NCBI GenBank assembly: GCA_023374045.1
Contig: CM041782.1
Coordinates: forward strand, 185,956,925-186,020,924
Source of the DNA: Limonium bicolor
Lineage: Eukaryota; Streptophyta; Magnoliopsida; Caryophyllales; Plumbaginaceae
DNA length: 64,000 nucleotides
Direction: 5' to 3'
Numbering within the stretch: position 1 is the stretch's first letter; each line of letters begins with the position of its first letter. Position numbers and translations under genes: made by a program. Under the pieces are notes generated by a model that saw only the letters and a program-made list of their open reading frames with translations, was not told the DNA's origin and did not search any database. This document shows positions 1 to 8,383 of this stretch, in pieces.

Positions 1-2033
1 CACTATCTAAAACTCTCTTAAGCATTTACTTAATGTTCTTTCACAACTTAAACTTCCTTCCTAGTTGTTTACCAACTTTTACCTAAGTCCTAAATACTCA
101 AATGCACTCTCTTGATTTCTAAATCCTTCCTAGTACTGCCTAAGTCACTATAAGTCCTTAGAACACCTTATTCTCACCCTTTTTCCCCAAGACAATCTCT
201 AGAACATCCTAGTGCCTCCTTGGTCATTAAATTCACTTAGAATGTCTTAAACACTTAAGCTCTCCTTTAAATTTTGCCATAGGTTCTCTAGTATATAATT
301 GCATCCAAAACACTTGGTTTTTCTCCATCAAACAACCAATATCACTCAATTCTCACCACAACACCTTAACACACAATTTACACTAAAACTTCACCACATC
401 ATCATATAGTGCTTAAACTTAAAATGCTTGGCACTTAGGCCCTTAAATGACAATAATCTTAACCACTTAATTTCCACATATATGCCTTCAACCTGCGAAT
501 ACACTCAACAAGGCTCCCATTGAAATAAAACGCTTCTTGTACTTCACCTTGATATTCTTAAACTATCTCTTTTTCTCATTTGCTCCTTAGTCACAAGTTC
601 ACAAGTATAGTCATTGTTTCTCCTAGGTTTTATATAACCTTCCCAATATAAGCTCTACACTAAACTCATCATACATCTAAATTCCATTCCCTTAAACAAC
701 AAGACACCTTAAGGTAAGTAATTTACCTTGTTTTCTCACAAGCTTAAAAGCTTTTCTCCTTAGGTTTTTCTTTGTTCAATCTCGGTCACCAATGTGTGTC
801 TCCTTGCCAATGTTCTAACCAATATCCAATGACTCCAATGAGTACTAGATAACACATTAACCCTAAGGAACAAACCCTAGGTTAAAAATATGTTTTAAGA
901 TATTAATGTGATTGTTTTACCTTGGTTTCTCAAGACAAACTTGGATATGAAGCAAGAAGGACCTCCTCTCTCCTTTGAAGAGTAGAAACAAGCTAGAACA
1001 AGGCATAAACATGGAGTTCCATGAGTATATATTTTCGGACATGTGAAGAAAATGGTGGAAACCTAGATTTTCTTACACTTTCTTCACCTTAAGAGAATGG
1101 AGATGCCAATGGAGTCTCTAAACTTGAATTTCCTCCTCTAATGGTGGTTTGACTTGGCACCAAAATGAAGCTCTTGAAGTTTTGAAAAGATAGAAAGGAG
1201 GAGCTTGAGCTAACTAAGAAGAATATGTATTTTGTTTTGGATTTGGAGCTAAAATGAGTGAGTTATGTGCAAGAGAAGGTGGAGCTAGCATGGAGAAGGG
1301 CTTCACGTTAATGGAGAAGAGAAAGAGAGCAAGAAACCGTGTGAAACAAGGGAGAATGAAGAAGTGAGGAGAGAGGTAAGTAAAATGTGATATTTATCTT
1401 AAAAGGTGAATAGTACTTTTACTTTATAACTTACTTGTTTTTGCTTTCTCTTTACTTAGCTAGATAAGTGTGATGAGTCACACTTAAAAACCGGCCCCCT
1501 TTTGTAGATGAGGGTAATTAAGTCTTTGTTGACCAAATGTCTCACTTATATAGACTTATGTTATAAACTAGCTTAATTAATTCACTATTCATCAAAACAA
1601 GGCACATTGTTGTGAAATTTTTGATTTCCCATTGATATAGACCTCCAAATGTGATACTATATAGTACACATGTTAATTAAAGAGTAATGATGGACATTTA
1701 GCCATTCAAAACTCATTTACAAGACAATTTTTCAAAAACGTGCTTTAAGACTCCTTAAAGCACATTTTATGTTTTAACTTGTTTTCGAGCTTGGTTTTCT
1801 TTGGTAATTGATTTAAAATGACCATTAGGATATTACTAAGGTCTTAGAACCATATTTGGGTACTCTCCCAAGTCTCTCCAAGCTTAGAGCACGTTTTTGT
1901 TAAAACTGCTCTTTTGGTGTTTCCTTATATTTTCTTTGATTAGAAATGTTTCTTAATGTTTCTAAGGCATTATCTAGCCTCCTTATATCTTAGTTTATCA
2001 TTTAAACACCATATGTAAATTTGGGGTATTTCA
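1..2033 (-). repeat. 3' LTR of element A (partial)
   Basis: Position 1 aligns with 10311 and 2033 with 12344 of the other LTR. Differences include a 2-base indel in a TA run near 480, a 1-base indel in a T run near 1620 and five substitutions. The right edge ends GGTATTTCA, which is the TGAAATACC start of the LTR on the minus strand. It holds the U3 hairpin at 1739-1764. No coding potential. Confidence 0.95.
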
Positions 2034-2050
2034 ATCTACCCCCCTTAAAA
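2034..2050 (-). promoter_or_regulatory. Polypurine tract of element A
   Basis: On the minus strand a TTTTAAGGGGGGTAGAT tract abuts the LTR start TGAAATACC. This is the expected plus-strand DNA primer of an LTR retrotransposon. The same tract abuts the 3' LTRs of elements B and C. Confidence 0.9.
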
Positions 2051-2343
2051 GAACTTTGTCCTCAAAGTTCACACATGTGCTTAACCATTCACGGTACACA
2101 ATTCTCTTAATTTTAATACCACGTCTTATATTCACATTCTTACATCTCAAGACTCAAAGGTCAATCTCAAATACAATACATAAGTATCATACATAACTCA
2201 AACTTACACCGAAGTGTAGCAACTTACACAAATTCACATCTTAAACAACCAAACAAACGACAAACATGATCGTTTCCTAACTCAAAAGCGAGGAAGCTCT
2301 ACCCCCCTTAATAGGGGTACGCCCCGTACCCTATACGGACGAT
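2051..2343 (-). other. 3' untranslated region of element A with hairpin and second polypurine tract
   Basis: No coding potential. Just after the pol stop there is a 7-bp perfect hairpin (GGGTACG GGG CGTACCC on the minus strand, 2315-2331), followed by a second AAGGGGGGTAGA tract (about 2298-2309), some 250 bp inside the true polypurine tract. Element B has the same arrangement at 46489-46522. The duplicated tract could act as an extra plus-strand primer. Confidence 0.7.
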
Positions 2344-3285
2344 CTAGTCAGTAAATAAAGAAGGGTACTTCGCCCTCGTCTTATCCTCTAATTCCCACGT
2401 GGCCTCTTCGACATCCTGGTTAGACCAGAGAACCTTCACCAGTCGCACTGACTTGTGGTGAGTGTCCCTAGTCTTACTGTCCAAGATTCTCTGAGGATTC
2501 TCCACGGATCTCATATTTGGTTCTAAAGTCAACCTCTCAGGTTCTAACACATGGGAGGGGTGGTGCATGTATTTCTTTAGCTGTGAAACATGAAAAACAT
2601 CATGCACTTTACCCAGCTCAGCAGGTAAATTCAACCTGTAAGCAACTGGGCCCACCCGTTCCGTAATCTCATAAGGACCAACAAATTTCGGGCTTAACTT
2701 GCCCTTCTGCCCAAACCTGAATACACCCTTCATCGGTGATACTCGCAGAAATACCTGGTCGCCCACTGCGAACTCCAGGTCCCGTCGTCGAACATCAGCA
2801 TACGACTTCTGCCTATCTTGAGCAGCTTTCATGTTCTCCCTGATTTGCTGAACTTCAGCCTTAACTTGTTCTAAGTACTCTGGTCCTATAATGACCGTCT
2901 CACTCGACTCATCCCAGCAGAGCGGTGTACGACATGGTCTACCGTACAACGCTTGAAAAGGTGCCATCTTGATCGAAGCGTGATAGCTGTTGTTGTATGA
3001 AAACTCGATCAGATGCAACCTGTCAATCCAACTGCCCTGGAAGTCTAAGGCACATGCCCTCAGCATGTCCTCGAGTGTCTGAATAGTACGCTCAGTCTGA
3101 CCATCTGTCTGAGGATGGAACGCGGTACTCAGTTTGAGTTCTGTACCCAACGCTTCTCTGGTAGCTCTCCAGTACCTCGAAAGGAATCTGGTATCTCTAT
3201 CTGACACTATGGTCTTTGGTATGCCGTGATGTCTCATGATTTCTTTCTCAAATAACTCAGCTAATTTGGTCACCTTCCAAGTATC
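2344..3285 (-). pseudogene. pol: Integrase C-terminal part and chromodomain-like tail of element A, separated by a TAG stop
   Basis: This continues the pol frame after an in-frame TAG at 3283-3285; element B has a Lys codon (AAG) there. It contains the second integrase catalytic Asp (VSDRDTRF) and the Glu (DGQTERTIQTLEDM), the GPY/F module (GPYEITERVGPVAYRL), the conserved HDVFHVSQLKKY stretch and a final VEEATWE chromodomain-like tail. Chromodomain tails are typical of chromoviruses, where they guide integration to chromatin. A single substitution explains the break; otherwise the frame is intact to the TAG at 2344. Expression would need stop read-through, or the copy depends on integrase supplied by a relative. 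Confidence 0.9.
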
Positions 3286-5746
3286 CTACATCGGTATGAA
3301 TCGGGCTACTTTGGTAAGGCGATCCACCACCACCCATATCATGTTGAGACCTCCCCTAGCAGGTGGAAGCCCAACTACGAAGTCCATGGAGATATCATGA
3401 AACTTCCACTCCGGAACTGGCATCGACTGTACCATTCCGCCCGGTCGTCGGTGCTCGAATTTCACCTTCTGGCATGTGAGACACCTCAAGACGAACTCGG
3501 TAACATCTGTCTTCATCCCCGACCACCAGAAGTATCTCTTCATGTCTTTATACATTTTAGAGGCTCCCGGATGGATGGAAACTGAAGAACAGTGTGATTC
3601 TCTAAGTATACGGTCTTTCAGATCCGTGTTGCCTCGTGGTACGCATAATCGGCCCTTAAGTCTGATCAGATCATCATCATGAAGTCTGAAGTCGTATTTC
3701 TGACTCTCAAAGGTACCATCTGTCAGCTTCTGTCTGACCTCTCTCATATACTCATCTGTCCTCTGAGCCTCTCGCACCTCATCAACCAAGCTGGAGAAGG
3801 AGACTAGCGAATGGAGTGAGTGTGCTCGACGGCTCAGGGCATCTGCTACAACATTGGCCTTCCCTTCTTTGTATTGGAGGTCAATGTCATAGTCTTTCAG
3901 AAACTCTAACCATCTCCTCTGTCGAAGATTTAACTCTTTCTGAGTGAATATGTATTTCAAACTTTTGTGATCGGTGTAGATCGTGACACTAACCCCATAT
4001 AAGTAGTGGCGCCATATCTTCAAAGCGAAGACTACAGCTCCCAGCTCTAAATCATGTGTGGGGTAGTTCTCCTCATGTTTCTTCAACTGGCGTGAGGCAT
4101 ATGCCACCACCTTGCCATGCTGCATGAGCACGCAACCTAGCCCTCTGCCGGATGCATCACAATAAACCTCAAAGCCCTCTGTACCGTCTGGAATGGTCAG
4201 TACCGGTGCAGTGGTCAGTGAGTCCTTCAAGCGTTGAAATGATCTCTCACAGTCAACTGTCCACAGAAATGGTGCGTCTTTCTTCATCAGACTGGTCATC
4301 GGCTTCGCGACCTTGCTGAAATCTCTAACAAACCTCCTGTAGTAACCTGCCAGACCGAGAAAGCTCCGAATGTCGGTAACAGTCTTCGGCCTTGGCCAGG
4401 TACGTACGGCATCAATCTTTGCTGGATCCACTGCGATCCCAGCATCTGAGATGACATGACCTAGGAAAGAGACCTGGTCAAGCCAAAACTCACACTTGGA
4501 GAACTTAGCATATAGCTGGTTCTCCCTCAATGTTTCTAACACCCTCCTCAGATGCTCCTCATGCTCAACCTTAGACTTTGAATATATTAGAATGTCATCA
4601 ATAAAAACCACAACCGACTTGTCTAGCTGCTCCCGGAACAAGCGGTTCATCAGATCCATAAACTTCGCCGGTGCGTTCGACAAACCGAACGGCATCACTG
4701 TAAACTCGTAGTGGTCGTATTGTGTTCGGAATGCCGTCTTCTCAATATCTCCCTCCTTAATGGCTATCTGATGATACCCCGATCTGAGATCAATCTTGGA
4801 AAACACAGATGCTCCTTTCAACTGATCGAACAGATCGTCAATGCGGGGTAGTGGGTACTTATTCTTCACTGACACTGCATTCAGCTCTCTGTAGTCGATG
4901 CAGAGGCGGAGACTACCATCCTTCTTCTTCACGAAGAGGACTGGCGCTCCCCATGGTGACACACTTGGTCTAACGAATCCTTTATCCAACAAATCTTTCA
5001 ATTGCTCTTTTAACTCAGTCATTTCTGCCGGAGCCATACGGTATGGTGCTTTGGCTATCGGTCCGGTACCAGGTAGCAGCTCAATGGTGAACTCTACCTC
5101 CCGAGTGGGTGGCATGCCGGGCAGTTCCCGTGGAAATAAGTCGGGGAACTCCGACACTACCGGTAAGTCGGGGTCGAACTCAGGGTCTCTCTCTATGTCT
5201 TGTACATAGCAGAGGTATACTTCTTCCTTTCTCCTTAATTCTCTATGCATTGCCATGGCGGTGATGATCTTAGTCGAAGGCTCTCTGGGCCTCTGGCGGT
5301 ATGATATTGTTACCCCAGATGGACTCCTGAGCAGCAATCTATGCTCGGCGCAGAGGATACGTCCCTTGTGCCGCTCCAACCAGTTCATCCCGAAGATAAC
5401 ATCAAATCCTAGCTTACTGAACTCAATGAAACTGACTGGGAAGTCTTCCCCCTTAATTCTGATGGTGGCCCCTCGGTAGTAACGAGTGCAACGAACCTTC
5501 TCCTTAGACGGGAGCGTAACCGTGAAGTCGGGTAGCTCATCAGCGTCTAGCCCCAACCTGCTCGCAAATGATGCAGAGACAAAGGTATGCGAGGCCCCTG
5601 AGTCGAAGAGAACTGATGCCTCAATCCCATTGATCGGAAAGGTGCCGGTGAGGATAGTACCGCTAGCGTCGGCCTGTGCCTCTGTGAGTATGCTTAGTGC
5701 ACCTTCCGTACCGAGTCCATAACCTAATTGTGTTCACAAGCTCCAT
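3286..5746 (-). CDS. pol: Pol polyprotein of element A: protease, reverse transcriptase, RNase H, integrase N-terminal part
   Basis: The frame is open from ATG 5746, upstream of the protease. Protease: [10 protein letters not shown] motif (about 5590-5620). Reverse transcriptase: [29 protein letters not shown] and the catalytic FIDD (about 4597-4606). RNase H: YCDAS (about 4160), [11 protein letters not shown] and TDHKSLKY (about 3965). Integrase: HHCC zinc site (SHC...IHPG...CLTC, 3480-3640) and first catalytic Asp (SMDFVVGLP, near 3390). The frame ends in TAG between the first and second integrase catalytic Asp residues. Protease, RT and RNase H are complete, so those enzymes could still be made. 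I chose ATG 5746 because it precedes the conserved N-terminal stretch shared with element B; the start is not proven. The frame differs from that of AlkB and begins 133 nt after its stop. Confidence 0.92.
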
Positions 5747-5879
5747 GAGTATTGATGGTATAACAAGAGTCGTAATCAATTTATATGAACAACACTGTTA
5801 TTTTATTTATGACCATCCTGTTTACAACATGTGCTTCAATCTTACATCTCATTTCTCATCTCATTCTAACATTACATGG

Positions 5880-6618
5880 CTAATATTGTCTAAAGGTTAG
5901 GTTTAATCTTCCTGGTCTCATATGCGTCGCATTGATTACTGCTGACAGTGCTGTATTCAGCTTGATTCTCTTAATTCCATGGTATAACATCCTTGATTCT
6001 CCTCCCAAAATTAATACATCACCTGACTTAAGTACTATTTTATCCGCACGGTCCGCACGCTTCTGCTCGCCGTATAAAAACTCCGCATCATCTCCAATGG
6101 ACCAAGACACTACGGGTATCCCTCTTTCGAGTGACTCCGTTGTCTCGTCCTTATCCTGGTGTAGTCCCAGTTTCCCATCTTTTTCGTAGAAGTTTACAAT
6201 GCAAATGTCTGGCTGGATGTCTGGAATCGGTTCAGCTTCCAACTGCTGAACGATTTCCATGACTTGTGTAATAACTGGATGGAACTCTTCGGGTACTCCC
6301 GGCGGTGAGACTCCATCTTGCTCCCTTATGGTTTGGTAATTCTTGGCATACGGATTCCAATCCTTGCCCAAGCTCATCATCTTTAACTTCATCCTTGCTC
6401 CCCCTGGGTACTCCGGTGTATAAAAACCTCCGGTCCCATTCCTAGTTGATTGCATCTCCTGATGATGGCTATTTGTGCTTCGGGTGTCAGGTATCCCCTT
6501 AATAAAATCATACCTGGGCGGATAACCTGACATTGTTCGGTTGGAAAGTGTATGGTTTCGATGTCGGTGTGCTCCGGATTAGGTGTAGATGGTATTGGGT
6601 AGCAGATGTTGAATCTTC
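5880..6618 (-). CDS. AlkB-like 2OG-Fe(II) dioxygenase (ALKBH1 type) encoded by the retrotransposon; predicted last exon of gag-AlkB
   Basis: In the 217-residue open frame starting at 6533, the Fe ligands are visible: HQD (His125, Asp127) in LGLHQDKDE and His185 in MLYHGIKRI. The 2-oxoglutarate site is RPGRLNLTFRQY (Arg209, Arg215), and NFY (114-116) and PVVSWSIGD complete the double-stranded beta helix. The GGFYTPEYPGGARMKLKMM stretch and the RLNLTFRQY ending are signatures of plant nuclear ALKBH1-like proteins. AlkB enzymes oxidatively demethylate nucleic acid bases; ALKBH1 members act on tRNA and possibly DNA. The exon starts after an acceptor (TTTAG|GAAG) and continues the gag frame. A 1-base loss near codon 34 puts roughly the first 60 exon codons out of frame with the catalytic core. 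The stop is TAG at 5880. Lineage assignment rests on motif recall, not on an alignment run here. Confidence 0.93.
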
Positions 6619-6750
6619 CTAAAGTGGTAGTAGGTTATATCTTACTTAAGTTCTAGTCTCATCTTATTTTTACTTAACTCATTTATTCACCAAACATGCA
6701 TGATAATGCGGTAAGCAGGTAGTTTTACTACTAAATGGTCATAGTGGTAC
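6619..6750 (-). other. Predicted intron 3 of gag-AlkB, element A (132 bp, phase 1)
   Basis: Donor CAG|GTACCA, acceptor TTTAG|GAAG. Removing it joins the end of the zinc-knuckle exon (SRP-G) to FNICYPIP, upstream of AlkB. Element B has an intron at the same site and phase (143 bp) with largely different sequence, as expected of an intron. Confidence 0.8.
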
Positions 6751-7092
6751 CTGGCCTCGACGAGGGCTCAGGCTCATCGTCCCGGTCCACCATGTGTAGA
6801 GTGGGTCCCGACTTCTGGGTCACCCTCGGGTTCTTGTCTGCAGCTTGTTGCCCCCTCCTCTGACCGTCAGATCCAGATCCCTGATCAGTCTTGGCCTTAA
6901 CCTTAAAACTGGGTCTGTAATTCTTACTCTCCGGATTCCCGTAGCACTCATATGCTCGGTGCCCAAGTACTCCGCAAAAGTTACACTCCACCTTATTCCC
7001 TTTACAGTCGAGCCCGGGGTGGTCCTTGTGACACCACCTACAGATGAAGCGTCGCTGGTATCCACCACCGGCTCCTTTCTCAGTCTCAGATC

Positions 7093-7170
7093 CTGATCTT
7101 CACAATGTCAATACTCACATCCCAAATGGTTACTAATTGTTTCTTAACTTATTTAATACCAATTCCTTAC
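7093..7170 (-). other. Predicted intron 2 of gag, element A (78 bp, phase 1)
   Basis: Donor AAAGG|GTAAGG, acceptor ATCAG|GATCTG. It joins the YAYAA...KAPKG end of exon 2 to GSETEKGAGG ahead of the first zinc knuckle. The equivalent intron in element B is 83 bp at the same phase. Confidence 0.78.
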
Positions 7171-7422
7171 CCTTTGGCGCCTTAGAGCGCAGGGGTGTAG
7201 CTGCATAAGCGTACGTCAGCTTCAATGGCTCTTCCGGAGCCTTCTCCTTTCCTCCTTCCCCTTCGGGTTCTGATTTTTCTGGGCCTGAGGCTGGTACTTT
7301 TGTTTCTTGTACCCTCCTTGCCCTTGGTGTTCCGCACTCTTCCCAGCACTCTTTCTCTTAGCGTTCTCCTCGTCCCTCAGCTGGACGGTTATCTCTACCT
7401 TAGCAGCGGCATGATAGCACTC

Positions 7423-7508
7423 CTGCTTTTCCATGGTATTAGTCATACTTATTCCTCATAATCTAAATCTTATTCATCACTTACTCAAATCTCAATCATT
7501 CTTATTAC
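7423..7508 (-). other. Predicted intron 1 of gag, element A (86 bp, phase 0)
   Basis: Donor TTGCAG|GTAATA, acceptor AAGCAG|GAGTGC. Splicing joins YTTLQ to ECYHAAAKVEITVQLRDEE. Without splicing the frame runs into a TGA a few codons later, giving a capsid-only product. Element B has a 95-bp intron at the same place. Confidence 0.8.
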
Positions 7509-8148
7509 CTGCAAGGTAGTGTAACTCGTCGGCCCCATGCCGTAGCGGAGTCGATGGCTAAGCCCGCCATAGAAGCGGTCCACCAAGATCTGGTCAGAAT
7601 ACCCTAGACCTGGCAGAAGACGGAGCAAGGCAGTGAACTCCGAGTAATACTCGTCCACTGTCATCTTGTCCGACTGCTTAAGCGCATCCAACTGCAAGCG
7701 CTTCTTCGTCTGGACATGGGCGGGGTAGTACTTTGCTCGTAGCAAGGCGGTGTACTGCTCCCAGCCGAACTCTGGATTGGCCACATGCTCGGCCCTCACC
7801 AGCTTCCACCAATCGCCTGGCCCCCTTCAGGTAGAAAGCAGCTAAGCGCACCTTGATCCCAGCAGGGACATCAAGGGTCTCGAAGGCGGTCTCCAGCTCG
7901 GAGATGTACGCCTCAAGCTTGGCGGGATCGGTCTCCCCCTTAAAATGAGTGGGTCGAAGATCTGCTAGACTCTTCACCCAGTTTGGTTCCCTAGGTTGTG
8001 GCGGTGGAGGTGGTACACCCACACCAGGCTGGTAGCCCATGTGCCCTAAAGCGGCAGCTACGATCTCTGCGATCGTCTGCCCTCCAGGTATTCCTGAAGC
8101 ATCCTCACCCCGGCCGCGACCTCGGCCTCCTCTAGGGCGTCCTGCCAT

Positions 8149-8362
8149 CTGAACAAGCATAACTTACATTAGATTCGTACTCACCATTGTTTTGGTTAGT
8201 AAGTTTATAACGTCCGTAGACGGTAAAGACAATCCACACTTATTAGTGGTCATCTGACTCTACTCACTCTAACTTCTCACACCCTTAACCCAACACTTAT
8301 TCCTTGACTTATATCCTAACTCGGTGGTTACTCATGTCCGGTATTTCTTGATCAGAGCGTAA
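8149..8362 (-). other. Leader of element A between primer site and gag
   Basis: About 214 bp of untranslated leader, with no open frame of note. It begins at the hairpin enclosing the primer site and ends at the gag start. Length and position match the leader of element B (40424-40606). Confidence 0.6.
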
Positions 8363-8378
8363 CTACGCTCTGATACCA
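8351..8378 (-). promoter_or_regulatory. Primer-binding site of element A (initiator-Met tRNA type) within a perfect hairpin
   Basis: On the minus strand TGGTATCAGAGC(GTAG) at 8378-8363 starts 5 bases inside the 5' LTR end and matches the complement of the plant initiator Met-tRNA 3' end over about 12 bases. The site overlaps an 11-bp perfect inverted repeat (8351-8361 with 8364-8374), so the primer site can pair with the adjacent leader. Confidence 0.9.
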
Positions 8379-8383
8379 CTTTT

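Larger units (their letters stand above)
6751..8148 (-). pseudogene. gag: gag of element A (capsid and two zinc knuckles), three exons, two frameshifts
   Basis: Start ATG 8148 (MAGRPRGGRGRGRG, an Arg/Gly-rich basic N-terminus), 15 bases downstream of a weaker upstream frame extension. Exon 1 (8148-7509) holds the retrotransposon capsid domain (ETDPAKLEAYISELETAFETL; EYYSEFTALLRLLPGLGYSD). Exon 2 (7422-7171) is a charged linker. Exon 3 (7092-6751) holds two zinc knuckles: CRWCHKDHPGLDC, with the unusual spacing CX2CX3HX4C, and CNFCGVLGHRAYEC, with the standard CX2CX4HX4C. Gag would form the virus-like particle and bind RNA. Exon 1 is 640 nt and lost 2 bases (or gained 1) near 7815-7830, before the WWKLV motif; exon 2 is 252 nt and lost 1 base in a purine run near 7255-7275. 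Unspliced translation stops shortly after exon 1. Confidence 0.88.

Noticed and set aside
5880..6618. AlkB as a host ALKBH1 gene fragment that happens to lie in a retrotransposon
   Set aside because: A second, diverged element has the same domain at the same position, in the same orientation, with the same upstream intron and frame.
5880..6618. AlkB derived from a plant RNA virus replicase
   Set aside because: The GGFY...KMM stretch and the RLNLTFRQY ending look like plant nuclear ALKBH1 proteins. A phylogeny is needed for certainty.
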